This document shows, piece by piece, positions 36,752 through 44,122 of a stretch of 64,000 nucleotides of DNA (its first letter is position 1; every line of letters starts with the position of its first letter). The stretch spans positions 1-64,000 of the forward strand of contig JACQZY010000014.1 in NCBI GenBank assembly GCA_016213645.1, given 5' to 3'. Under the pieces are notes generated by a model. It ran no database searches. It was not told the DNA's origin and saw only the letters and a list, made by a program, of their open reading frames with translations. Origin of the DNA: Actinomycetota bacterium. Lineage in GTDB: Bacteria; Actinomycetota; Thermoleophilia; Solirubrobacterales; JACPNS01. Both the position numbers and the translations under genes were made by a program.

Positions 36752-37657
36752 ATGCACACGGTCACCCGTGTCTTTACACGTTCGACAATGCTCGCGCTTG
36801 CGCTTTGCGCGGTCATCACCGCTTCCGCCGGTGCCGCCCAGGTCAACATTCGCGTTGAGGGCGCCACCGCCACTCGCGCAAACGCCGCGATCAACACCGG
36901 CCCGCGCTCGGTTTCGACCGCGAACTCCTCGTGCGTCGCGGATGGTGGCGGAGCCGCCGCCACAAACCCGACCGCGATCACGGCCGCGGCCGACTGGGCG
37001 GACTCGGCCGGCGCCGCCGCGCTGTTCGGTTTTGGCGGTTCGTATCTGTGCGGTCTCGCCGGTGAAATCGGCGGCGCCTCCAGCTATTGGTTGATGAAGA
37101 TCAACAACAAGACCCAGAACCCGCCCGGCACCTACCTGGACGGTTCGACCAAGCTCACCGACGGAGACACGGTGCTCTGGTATTTCACCGACGATTACGC
37201 GAAGCCCACCCTCGACGTGGTCGCCGCACAAACGGTCGGCGTTGGACAGACTCTCAGTGGGCGCGTCGATTCGTGGGATGGCGCGACCGACAGCGTCAGC
37301 GCGGCCGCCGGCGTGAGTGTCACCGGCGGAGGGGCTTCGGCTACGACCGGCGCCGACGGACTCTTCTCGGTCAGTTTCACCGCACCCGGAAAGTTCATGC
37401 TGAGCGCCACGAAGACCGGCGCGATCCGCGGTTCCCTGCCGGTCACTGTGACGGCGGCGCCACAGCCGGTCGTGCCCGTGCCGCCGGTGCGCACCAACCG
37501 CTTTGCCGCCTGCGCCGGCAAGCACCGCAAGGGCAGCGCCGGATTTCGCCGGTGCGTACGCGCAGTGCGCGCCAAACAGAGTCGCGAGTGCCGCTCGGCA
37601 ACGGCCCGTGAATCCGACCTCTGCAAGAAGGTGCTCGCGCGCGGAAACCGCGGGTGA
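36752..37657 (+). CDS. Secreted DUF4430 (transcobalamin-like) protein
   Basis: 301 residues from ATG 36752 with GAGGAAAGGGGA upstream; the frame is open further back only through the riboswitch. Signal peptide about 1-28 (LALALCAVITASAGAA). Residues about 30-150 fit DUF4430, with SSYWLMKINNKTQ and KLTDGDTVLWYFTDD; this fold forms the C-terminal beta domain of animal transcobalamin and intrinsic factor. An Ig-like module follows (about 155-235), then a basic cysteine-containing tail. Under the B12 riboswitch it is most simply a surface cobalamin-capturing protein. Binding itself is inferred. Confidence 0.8.
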   Translation: MHTVTRVFTRSTMLALALCAVITASAGAAQVNIRVEGATATRANAAINTGPRSVSTANSSCVADGGGAAATNPTAITAAADWADSAGAAALFGFGGSYLCGLAGEIGGASSYWLMKINNKTQNPPGTYLDGSTKLTDGDTVLWYFTDDYAKPTLDVVAAQTVGVGQTLSGRVDSWDGATDSVSAAAGVSVTGGGASATTGADGLFSVSFTAPGKFMLSATKTGAIRGSLPVTVTAAPQPVVPVPPVRTNRFAACAGKHRKGSAGFRRCVRAVRAKQSRECRSATARESDLCKKVLARGNRG

Positions 37658-37679
37658 GCGCAGACCGCAAGGCGACCCG

Positions 37680-38603
37680 ATGAACGCTCGCCGCATACTT
37701 CTGCCGGTCGCCGTCGTCGTCCTGACGGCGGCCGCCGGTTGCGGCTCGCGTGTCGCGATCGAGGAGTCGGCCTCCGGAAATGGGTCGGTGCTTCTGATCA
37801 CTCGGGACTACGGCAGCATCACGCAGTCGCCATCGCGGAGGCTTTCCGTGGTCAAGGGCGCAACCGCCATGCGGCAGCTCCAGGCCACGGCGAAGGTGGC
37901 GACGAGCTACGGCGGCCGCTACGTGACCGCAATCGAGGGCCGGAGCCAGGACCTCGCGGCCGGTCGCGACTGGCTCTTCTATGTGGACGGCGTCGAGGCC
38001 AAACGCGGCGCTGCCGACACCGATCTTCACGCCGGGCAGTTTGTGCAGTGGGATCTGCACGACTGGCGCGGGCTGCGTGAAGACAAGGCGATCGTGCACG
38101 CCTTTCCTCAGCCACTGCGCGCCTACGGCGTGCGCTTGACATGCCTTGCCGGTGCGCGCCCGGCCTGTGACACCGCCCGCCGCAAACTGCTCGCCGCGGG
38201 CGTCGTGATCAACGGTTCGGCCGCAAGAGCCACGGTCACGATGATCGTTGGCACGGCCGCCGCGATCGTGAAGTCGGGCAAGCTGCCGCAACTTGTCGAA
38301 TCGCCGGCAACCAACGGCCTGCTTGCGTCGTTCGCAAAGCTCGGCGACGGATACGAGTTGCGCACCGTCGACCAGCACGGCCGGGCCGCCACAACGCTGA
38401 AGGCGGGAAGCGGACTGATTTCCGCCGCAGGCAGTGGCGACGCGATCACCTGGGTGGTCACGGGGGTTGACACGCGTGGCACGGAAAACGCCGCACGGCG
38501 TCTCACGGCACGGGATCTCAACGGCGCGTTCGCAATTGCCACCGAAGGCGACCGGGCGGTCCGGTTGCCTATGCCTGGACCCGCTTCCGGAGCCGCGCCG
38601 TGA
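37680..38603 (+). CDS. DUF4430 lipoprotein, candidate cobalamin-binding component
   Basis: 307 residues from ATG 37680, 22 bases after the previous gene. Lipobox LTAAAGC at the N-terminus predicts a lipid-anchored protein outside the membrane. Residues about 35-150 carry the DUF4430 pattern: GSVLLITRDYGS, an alpha turn with ATAMRQLQ, then AAGRDWLFYVDGVEAKRGAA and QFVQWDLHDWRG. The last 150 residues form a second domain with FPQPLRAYGVRLTCLAG, DTARRKLLAAGV and SFAKLGDGYELR. Likely the membrane-proximal partner handing cobalamin to the ECF transporter. The stop overlaps the T-component start (GTGA). Confidence 0.82.
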   Translation: MNARRILLPVAVVVLTAAAGCGSRVAIEESASGNGSVLLITRDYGSITQSPSRRLSVVKGATAMRQLQATAKVATSYGGRYVTAIEGRSQDLAAGRDWLFYVDGVEAKRGAADTDLHAGQFVQWDLHDWRGLREDKAIVHAFPQPLRAYGVRLTCLAGARPACDTARRKLLAAGVVINGSAARATVTMIVGTAAAIVKSGKLPQLVESPATNGLLASFAKLGDGYELRTVDQHGRAATTLKAGSGLISAAGSGDAITWVVTGVDTRGTENAARRLTARDLNGAFAIATEGDRAVRLPMPGPASGAAP

Positions 38604-39652
38604 ACGCCGCGGCAGGCATCGCTCGCGCGCTGACCTTTGGCTATCGCCCGCGCGGCGGAGTGCTGCAACGCGCTCGCGCCACCACGTCCTGTGGCTGGTT
38701 CGCCGCGCTCGGCCTGGTGATCGTGCTCTACGAGAACCCGCTGGTTTCCGCCGTCGTGCTCGGCGTGACGCTGATTGCAGCCGTGCGGTGCCGTGTTTTG
38801 CGCGAGGTGCTGCTGGCGGTCGCGGTGTCGGCGCCGCTGGCCGTACTTGTGGCGCTGATCAATCCGATCGCCTCGCAACAGGGCCTGACCGTGCTGGTCG
38901 CCGATCTGCGTCTGCCGCTTGTCGGATCGATCGAGATCACGCGCGAAGCCGTGGTTTACGGACTCATCCTCGGACTTCGCGCGCTCGCGATGTTCGCCGT
39001 CTGCGCGCTCTACGTTTGCACGGTCGATCCAGACCAACTGCTTCGCGTGCTGCGCCGTCGCTCGGTTCGCTCGGCGATTACGGCCTCTCTCGCGGTGAGG
39101 TTTGTACCGGTGCTCGCACGCGACGGCGCGCGTTTGGCGGAGGCGCGAAGCTGTCGCCCGGGCATTAAGCCCGGCGCCGCGGCGGTCTCGCGCGCGGTCT
39201 TCGCGCGCTCACTGGATCGGGCGGGAGACGCGGCGCTTGCTCTGGAGACGCGCGGCTACGCGCTGGCCGTGCCGCTGCGCGAGGCTCACCGGCCGCGACG
39301 TCGAGTCGACTGGGCGGTTTCGGCTTCAGCGATGCTGGTCGCGGTGATCGCGATCGTCGGCAAGTCCGCCGGTCTGGCGAGCTTTTCCGATTATCCACTG
39401 ACTCAGGCGGATCTCGGACCCTGGGAAATCGTGCTGATCCTTGCGCTGGGTGTCACCGCGTTGGCGCCGTTCACGCTACCCACGGCGCGGCTGGATGGGT
39501 CCGTTTCGGCCGCGTCCGCGTCGGCGACTGAAGTGTCAGCCGCGTCCGTTTTAACAACTTCCGCGTCGGTCACGTCCGTTTCGGCATCGGCCGCATGCAA
39601 CGTCGCCGCGCCGTCCGCTTCGACCGACCTCTCGACTGGCGGCGCCGCATGA
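38600..39652 (+). CDS. ECF transporter T component (EcfT/CbiQ family)
   Basis: 350 residues from GTG 38600. Five or so membrane segments (about 33-50, 52-68, 75-93, 117-140 and 240-260) surround the cytoplasmic coupling helices. The ARG-type signatures of EcfT proteins appear as LAEARSCRPG and ALETRGYAL. It connects the ATPase pair with the substrate-binding S protein. The last 50 residues are an odd Ser/Ala/Val-rich low-complexity tail (SAASASATEVSAASVLTTSA and onward) that EcfT proteins do not usually have. Stop overlaps the ATPase start (ATGA). Confidence 0.88.
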   Translation: MNAAAGIARALTFGYRPRGGVLQRARATTSCGWFAALGLVIVLYENPLVSAVVLGVTLIAAVRCRVLREVLLAVAVSAPLAVLVALINPIASQQGLTVLVADLRLPLVGSIEITREAVVYGLILGLRALAMFAVCALYVCTVDPDQLLRVLRRRSVRSAITASLAVRFVPVLARDGARLAEARSCRPGIKPGAAAVSRAVFARSLDRAGDAALALETRGYALAVPLREAHRPRRRVDWAVSASAMLVAVIAIVGKSAGLASFSDYPLTQADLGPWEIVLILALGVTALAPFTLPTARLDGSVSAASASATEVSAASVLTTSASVTSVSASAACNVAAPSASTDLSTGGAA

Positions 39653-41295
39653 GCGACCCCGTGCTTCGGCTGGATCGATTCTCATACCGCTATCCCACCG
39701 AAGGCGGACCGGCCGGGGGCCTGAAAAACGTCTCGCTTGCGATCGAACCGGGGGAGTTCGTGCTTGTGTGCGGCGCCTCCGGTTCCGGCAAGTCGACGTT
39801 GCTACGCGCGGCCGGCGGTCTCGTTCCTCATCATTTCGGCGGCACGGCCGCCGGCGAAGCCACTGTTTGTGGCCGCGATCTGCGAACGCACGGTCCGGCC
39901 GAGCTCGCCGCCTACTGCGGCACGGTGCTGCAAGATCCGGAAACGCAGATCGTGATGGGCGAGGTTCGTTACGAGATCGCGTTTCCGCTCGAAAACCTCG
40001 GTTGGGCACCGAGCGATGTCGATCGGGCCGTCGATCGGACCGCTGACGCACTCGGGATCCGCCATCTTCTGCGCCGCCGCACGGCTGAACTCTCGGGCGG
40101 CGAACTTCAGCGCGTGGTGCTGGCCGCAGCGATAGCGGCGGGTCCGGCTCTGCTTGCGCTCGACGAACCGACGTCGCAGCTTGATCCGGTCGCGGCGGGC
40201 GACCTGCTGGCCGCGGCGATCACACAGAACCGCGACCACGACACGGCGGTTTTGATTGCCGAGCACCGCATTGAACGCGTACTGCCCGCGGCCGATCGCG
40301 TTCTGGTCTTTGAGCGTGGTGAACTGGTGTGCGACGCGCCGCCGCGAGAATTTCTGGGCTGGGCCGCCGCCACCGAATCCCGCGCATGGCTGCTGACGCC
40401 GTCGGCGCGGCTCTGCTCGCTGGCGAACATCACCCCGTTGCCGGTCGATCACGCGGAGGCGGCGAACTCGCTGTCGTTGATCTCGGAGGGCTCGCCGTTA
40501 AGCGTGACGGCATCTTCCGGCATCGGCGAGGCTACCGGCGCAAATGCCGTCGAGCTCGAGTTTCGCGACACCGCATACTCGTTCCCCGGTTGCGACGGCA
40601 GCGCGCTGACCGGCATCGACCTAAGCCTTCGTGCCGGCGAGCGCCTGGCGTTGATGGGCGCCAACGGCAGCGGAAAATCCACTCTCCTAAGGCTTGCGCG
40701 GGGTCTGATCAAACCGAGCGATGGAACCGTCGAAGCGTCCGGCAGCGTCGGGTTGCTTCTACAAAATCCGAATGACTACCTGATTCACGAGCGTGTCGCC
40801 GACGAAGCGCCGGTTGGCGCGCTTACGCGGTACGGACTTGAGTCCTACGCGGACCGCGATCCGCGTGACCTCTCCGGAGGCGAGCGGCAGCGCCTGGCGC
40901 TCGCGATCGTCACGCAAGAGAACCCGTCGGTGTTGCTGCTGGATGAACCGACTCGCGGTATGGATCGCAGGCGCAAATCGGAACTGCTGGAACTCCTGCG
41001 CGCTCCGTCACTTAACGATTGCGCCGTGGTGCTCGCGACGCACGACGTGGAGTTCGCCGCGGAGTTCGCCCGGCGCGTGGTCGTGCTGGAAGACGGCCGC
41101 GTCGCCGCCGATGGTCCGGCGGTCGAAGTGCTCGCCACCGGCCCACTGGCTACCGAGACCGCCCGATTGATGCCCGGCATCGGGGTATTGACTCCGGCGC
41201 ACGGAGCCGCTGCGCTTGCCGATGCCGCAGCGTCCGCCCAAGCGACCGCGCGCCGCATGCGCCGGCCGGTCGCGCTCTCAGGAATCTCGACGTGA
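39649..41295 (+). CDS. ECF transporter fused double ATPase (EcfA-EcfA')
   Basis: 548 residues from ATG 39649. Two complete ABC ATPase domains in one chain: first with GASGSGKSTLLRAAGG, LSGGELQRVVLAAAI and LALDEPTSQLDP; second (from about 305) with GANGSGKSTLLRLARG, LSGGERQRLALAIV and LLLDEPTRGMDR. The linker of about 60 residues is variable. Most ECF systems use two separate ATPases, but fused forms are known in actinobacteria. Both active sites look intact. It powers the transporter made with the T and S proteins on either side, all coupled by four-base overlaps. Confidence 0.93.
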   Translation: MSDPVLRLDRFSYRYPTEGGPAGGLKNVSLAIEPGEFVLVCGASGSGKSTLLRAAGGLVPHHFGGTAAGEATVCGRDLRTHGPAELAAYCGTVLQDPETQIVMGEVRYEIAFPLENLGWAPSDVDRAVDRTADALGIRHLLRRRTAELSGGELQRVVLAAAIAAGPALLALDEPTSQLDPVAAGDLLAAAITQNRDHDTAVLIAEHRIERVLPAADRVLVFERGELVCDAPPREFLGWAAATESRAWLLTPSARLCSLANITPLPVDHAEAANSLSLISEGSPLSVTASSGIGEATGANAVELEFRDTAYSFPGCDGSALTGIDLSLRAGERLALMGANGSGKSTLLRLARGLIKPSDGTVEASGSVGLLLQNPNDYLIHERVADEAPVGALTRYGLESYADRDPRDLSGGERQRLALAIVTQENPSVLLLDEPTRGMDRRRKSELLELLRAPSLNDCAVVLATHDVEFAAEFARRVVVLEDGRVAADGPAVEVLATGPLATETARLMPGIGVLTPAHGAAALADAAASAQATARRMRRPVALSGIST

Positions 41296-41972
41296 CGGCG
41301 CAGTCCACATGGCAACTCGGTTCAGCCGCCGTGCTGCTGGCGGCGCTTGCGGCCGGTTTTTGGTGGTACGAGCGCTCGCGTCCCCCGGCGCGGGTGGTCG
41401 CGGCGGTCGCGGTGCTGGCGTCGTTCGCGGTGATCGGGCGCATTCTCTTTGCGCCGTTTCCGAACGTCAAGCCAACCACCGACATCGTGATCATCGCCGG
41501 ATTCGCGATGGGCGCGGAGCCGGGTTTGCTGGTCGGCGCACTGGCCGCCTTGGTTTCCAACTTCTACTTCGCGCAGGGTCCGTGGACGCCGTGGCAGATG
41601 TTTGCGTGGGCGCTCTGCGGGCTCTTCGGCGCGTTACTGGCCCGTCTTTCCCAAGGTCGATTGGGTCGCATACCGTTCGCGCTGTGTTGCGCTGTGGCCG
41701 GTCTCGCGTACGGCGTGATTCTGAACTTCGGTTCGGCCGTGAATTTCGGCGGCTCGGATCTGTGGACCGGCTTCGTCGTCTATTCAGGGCAGGCGCTGCC
41801 CTTCGACATCGCTCACGCAGTAGGCAACTTCGCGTTTTTCATGTTGGCCGGACCGGCGCTGATCGCGATGCTGCGCCGCCTGCGCCGCCGAACGGACGTA
41901 GTTTGGCCTGCCGTCGTCGATCCGGCAATTTCGGACCAACAAGTTGGGTTTTTGGCCCCGGAGCGAACTTAA
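41292..41972 (+). CDS. ECF transporter S component, predicted cobalamin-specific
   Basis: 226 residues from GTG 41292, overlapping the ATPase stop by four bases. Six hydrophobic segments are visible, with FPNVKPTTDIVIIAGFAMGA and LVGALAALVSNFYFAQGPWTPWQMFAWALCG typical of S-component folds. Specificity cannot be read from the sequence directly; the B12 riboswitch that heads the operon makes cobalamin or a cobamide precursor the likely substrate. It is the last gene; a long non-coding gap follows. Confidence 0.85.
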   Translation: MTAQSTWQLGSAAVLLAALAAGFWWYERSRPPARVVAAVAVLASFAVIGRILFAPFPNVKPTTDIVIIAGFAMGAEPGLLVGALAALVSNFYFAQGPWTPWQMFAWALCGLFGALLARLSQGRLGRIPFALCCAVAGLAYGVILNFGSAVNFGGSDLWTGFVVYSGQALPFDIAHAVGNFAFFMLAGPALIAMLRRLRRRTDVVWPAVVDPAISDQQVGFLAPERT

Positions 41973-42107
41973 CCGCAGCTAAACCCGAACTCGCGAAACA
42001 TTTCGTCGCGCATGGCGTTATTGATTGCGATCATCGAAAAACGGGTCAACGGTCCAGTCGAAAGTCGGCAAATGTCTGAAAATACCTTGGCATTTTTGGA
42101 TTTCGAC

Positions 42108-42136
42108 TTGCAATCGACCGGCAGTTCCCGTAAGAT
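42108..42136 (+). promoter_or_regulatory. Sigma-70-type promoter upstream of the sigma-factor gap
   Basis: TTGCAA (42108-42113) and TAAGAT (42131-42136) with a 17-base spacer, at the junction between AT-rich and GC-rich sequence. The start would fall near 42143. It could drive the sigma gene through a 555-base leader or a stand-alone RNA. Confidence 0.45.
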
Positions 42137-42321
42137 GGGATCAGTCCGATCTGGACCGGAACGCCTGCGGCAAACTCCAGAAACCGTGGGGTTTACCCAG
42201 GGCCAACGGCCGGCACGGACATAGTCGAGCACGACGGTGGGTCGAAAATCGTCCCCGCCGTGAGGCCGACGGCCGCACCACCGGTGCGGGCACATAGCGC
42301 TCAAAGACTCCTGGCGTCAAC

Positions 42322-42337
42322 GTGACCGGCCGGTCAC
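42322..42337. promoter_or_regulatory. Perfect 16-base palindrome
   Basis: GTGACCGGCCGGTCAC reads the same on both strands. It lies 360 bases before the sigma-factor start inside the untranslated gap, so it could be a regulator binding site or an RNA hairpin. No protein can be named from the sequence. Confidence 0.4.
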
Positions 42338-42569
42338 AAACTTGCAGGCGGGTTCGTCTGTGACGCAAAACCCCGCGAGAGCAGGTAGTTTGAGAGTGAT
42401 GGCAATCACGACATCTGTCAGGTCGAGCTTGTAACATGAAGTAACAAACCCATCCCCAAGTAAACCCCCGCATTCCCCCCATTCACGCAGTAATCCCACA
42501 TAGAAGCTAAGCGCCCCGGCATCAGATCACCGTCATCTGGATCCACCGGGAACCGAGGCTTCAGCACAG

Positions 42570-42623
42570 GCCGCCGGCGCCCTCCATCGCCGGTGATCGC
42601 AAGACGGGCGGCGCGTCGTTTTT
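42570..42623 (+). terminator. GC-rich hairpin with T5 run before the sigma-factor gene
   Basis: GCCGCC (42570-42575) can pair with GGCGGC (42607-42612), or CCGGCG (42574-42579) with CGCCGG (42588-42593) as a smaller inner hairpin. TTTTT follows at 42619-42623, 75 bases before the sigma gene. It may end the upstream RNA or act as an attenuator. Confidence 0.4.
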
Positions 42624-42697
42624 AATTGCGCGGTCGTTCATCTCGCCGGGCCGAGCGCGAGTCCATTCCCATCCCGCAAAGACCACAGGAATAACAA

Positions 42698-43756
42698 GTG
42701 ACCACATTCACGCAAGACATTTTCGAGATTCCCGAGATCGGACAGCTGCTCGAGGCCGAGTCCGTCACGGAAGAGCGCCTGCTCGAGCTTGCCGAGATCC
42801 ACGAGCTGGAGGACGTCCTGCTCGAGGACCTCAAGTCGCGACTCGTCGAGGCCGACGTGACGATCGTCAAGGGCGAGGACGACGACGCCCTCGCCGTTGA
42901 GCGCCGCGCGCTGAGCGATCACGCGCTCAACGCCGAGCTGCCGAGCGACCTCACGCGTCACTTCATCAATCGCGCCAGCCGCCACAAGATTCTCACGCGC
43001 GAGCAGGAGGTCACACTCGCCAAGCGCATCGAGCGCGGCGACGAGGTGGCCAAGCGCCAGCTGATCGAAAACAACATGAAGCTTGTGATCAAGCTCGCCG
43101 GTAAGTACCGCGACCAGGGCCTTGAGTTCGGAGACCTGATCCAGGAGGGCGTGATCGGACTCAACCGTGCGGCCGAGAAGTTCGACTGGCGCAAGGGATT
43201 CAAGTTCAGCACTTACGCGACCTGGTGGATCCGCCAGTCGATGCAGCGCGCCACGCAGAACCAGGGCCGCACCGTTCGACTTCCGGTGCATGTTGCGCAG
43301 CAGCTGGCGAAGATCCAGAAGGCCACTCGCCGCCTGGCGGTGGAGCTCGCCCGCGAGCCCACCGACGCCGAGATCGCGGAGGCAACCGACATGGAGATCG
43401 AGGAGGTCGAGCGCGTCAAGCTTGCCGCCCTCAAGCCCACGTCGCTGAGCCTGCCGGTCGGCGAGGGTGACAGCGAGTTCGGTGACTTCCTCGAGGACGA
43501 GGACACAATTACGCCGGAGGAGTTCGCCGTTGAGGCCGAGCGTCAGCGCAAGATCACGCGCCTGCTCTCGCGTCTTTCGCCGGACGAGCGCCACGTACTC
43601 GCGGAGCGCTACGGCCTGGCCGGCGGCGAGCCGCGTACGGCCGAGGCGATCGCCCGCGGCAGTGGCATGACCGCCGCTCGCGTGCGCGAGATCGAAAACG
43701 CCGCGCTCAAGCGCCTTGCCCAGGACCCCGAGGCGGTGGCCCTCCGAGCGGCGTAA
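42698..43756 (+). CDS. RNA polymerase sigma factor, sigma-70 family (group 1/2 type)
   Basis: 352 residues from GTG 42698 with AGGA close upstream. After about 85 acidic residues comes region 1.2 (LPSDLTRHFINRASRHKILT), then region 2 (VIKLAGKYRDQGLEFGDLIQ and KFSTYATWWIRQSMQRA), region 3 (RRLAVELAREPTDAEIAEAT) and region 4 (LSPDERHVLAERYGLAGGEP, then RVREIENAALKRLAQ). No large region 1.1 or non-conserved insert is present, so it is either a compact housekeeping factor or a group 2 paralogue. The last residues lie inside the first 34-base repeat, and the TAA stop sits in that repeat's hairpin loop. Confidence 0.93.
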   Translation: MTTFTQDIFEIPEIGQLLEAESVTEERLLELAEIHELEDVLLEDLKSRLVEADVTIVKGEDDDALAVERRALSDHALNAELPSDLTRHFINRASRHKILTREQEVTLAKRIERGDEVAKRQLIENNMKLVIKLAGKYRDQGLEFGDLIQEGVIGLNRAAEKFDWRKGFKFSTYATWWIRQSMQRATQNQGRTVRLPVHVAQQLAKIQKATRRLAVELAREPTDAEIAEATDMEIEEVERVKLAALKPTSLSLPVGEGDSEFGDFLEDEDTITPEEFAVEAERQRKITRLLSRLSPDERHVLAERYGLAGGEPRTAEAIARGSGMTAARVREIENAALKRLAQDPEAVALRAA

Positions 43757-43897
43757 GCCGCTCGGAGCAACAGCACAGCGAGCGGCGTAAGCCGCTCGGA
43801 GCAACAGCACAGCGAGCGGCGTAAGCCGCTCGGAGCAACAGCACAGCGAGCGGCGTAAGCCGCTCGGAGCAACAGCACAGCGAGCGGCCTAAGCCGC
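43746..43897 (+). repeat. Tandem 34-base repeat array of GTAA-loop hairpins at the sigma-factor stop codon
   Basis: Four identical 34-base units at 43746-43779, 43780-43813, 43814-43847 and 43848-43881, then a broken fifth (43882-43897, one base changed in the loop and the second arm cut short). Each unit starts GAGCGGC-GTAA-GCCGCTC, a perfect seven-base stem with a GNRA-type loop, followed by 16 bases of linker (GGAGCAACAGCACAGC). The first unit overlaps the end of the sigma gene, whose TAA stop is the last three bases of... the loop GTAA. A rho-independent terminator lies 25 bases after the array. Repeats without spacers exclude a CRISPR array. Confidence 0.97.
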
Positions 43898-43921
43898 AAC
43901 GCAAAGCCACACCCAGACTGG

Positions 43922-43953
43922 AAAACCCCCGCCGAACGCGGGGGTTTTCTTTT
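43922..43953 (+). terminator. Rho-independent terminator after the sigma-factor gene
   Basis: AAAACCCCCGC (43922-43932) pairs perfectly with GCGGGGGTTTT (43938-43948) over a five-base loop, followed by CTTTT. It is the clearest intrinsic terminator of the window and should end the sigma-factor transcript with its hairpin array. The remaining 170 bases up to the next gene hold only a probable RBS (AGGGAGAAG at about 44109). Confidence 0.93.
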
Positions 43954-44122
43954 GGTGACTCGCGAATTTTGCGTACGCAGTTCTTGGACGGTCGTTCGAA
44001 CTAACTCATTTTAGGGTCGAGCCGAACGCCGAGAATGTCGAACCCTTCTGTGCACGGTCGCCGAGCGCGGCCGTCAACACAGTTGTCATCCCCCCGACAA
44101 CTGATTCAAGGGAGAAGTTGAC

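Larger units (their letters stand above)
41973..42697. other. 725-base gap before the sigma factor, candidate leader or ncRNA
   Basis: No protein-like frame is seen. The left part (41973-42130) is relatively AT-rich and ends in a promoter-like pair listed separately. From about 42143 to 42623 the sequence is GC-rich and full of short inverted repeats (for example AAACTCC/GGGGTTT near 42176-42198 and the palindrome at 42322-42337). It ends in a hairpin with a T5 run. This could be a long leader of the sigma gene or a separate RNA of about 480 bases. It does not match RNase P RNA, tmRNA, SRP RNA or riboswitch cores known to me. Confidence 0.5.

Noticed and set aside
36647-38378. Long minus-strand frames over the DUF4430 genes
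   Set aside because: They run antisense through the riboswitch operon and show no domain pattern; typical GC-rich shadow frames.
41969-42304. Minus-strand 111-codon frame before the sigma factor
   Set aside because: No RBS, no domain pattern, and it crosses the promoter-like pair and the hairpin-rich stretch.
42143-42623. RNase P RNA, tmRNA or SRP RNA
   Set aside because: The universally conserved core sequences of these RNAs could not be found on either strand, so only an unnamed RNA or leader is suggested.
43746-43881. CRISPR array
   Set aside because: The 34-base units follow each other without unique spacers and no cas gene is present.
43609-43910. Minus-strand repeat proteins over the 34-base array
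   Set aside because: They are translations of the tandem repeat and the sigma gene's antisense strand, with no start signal.
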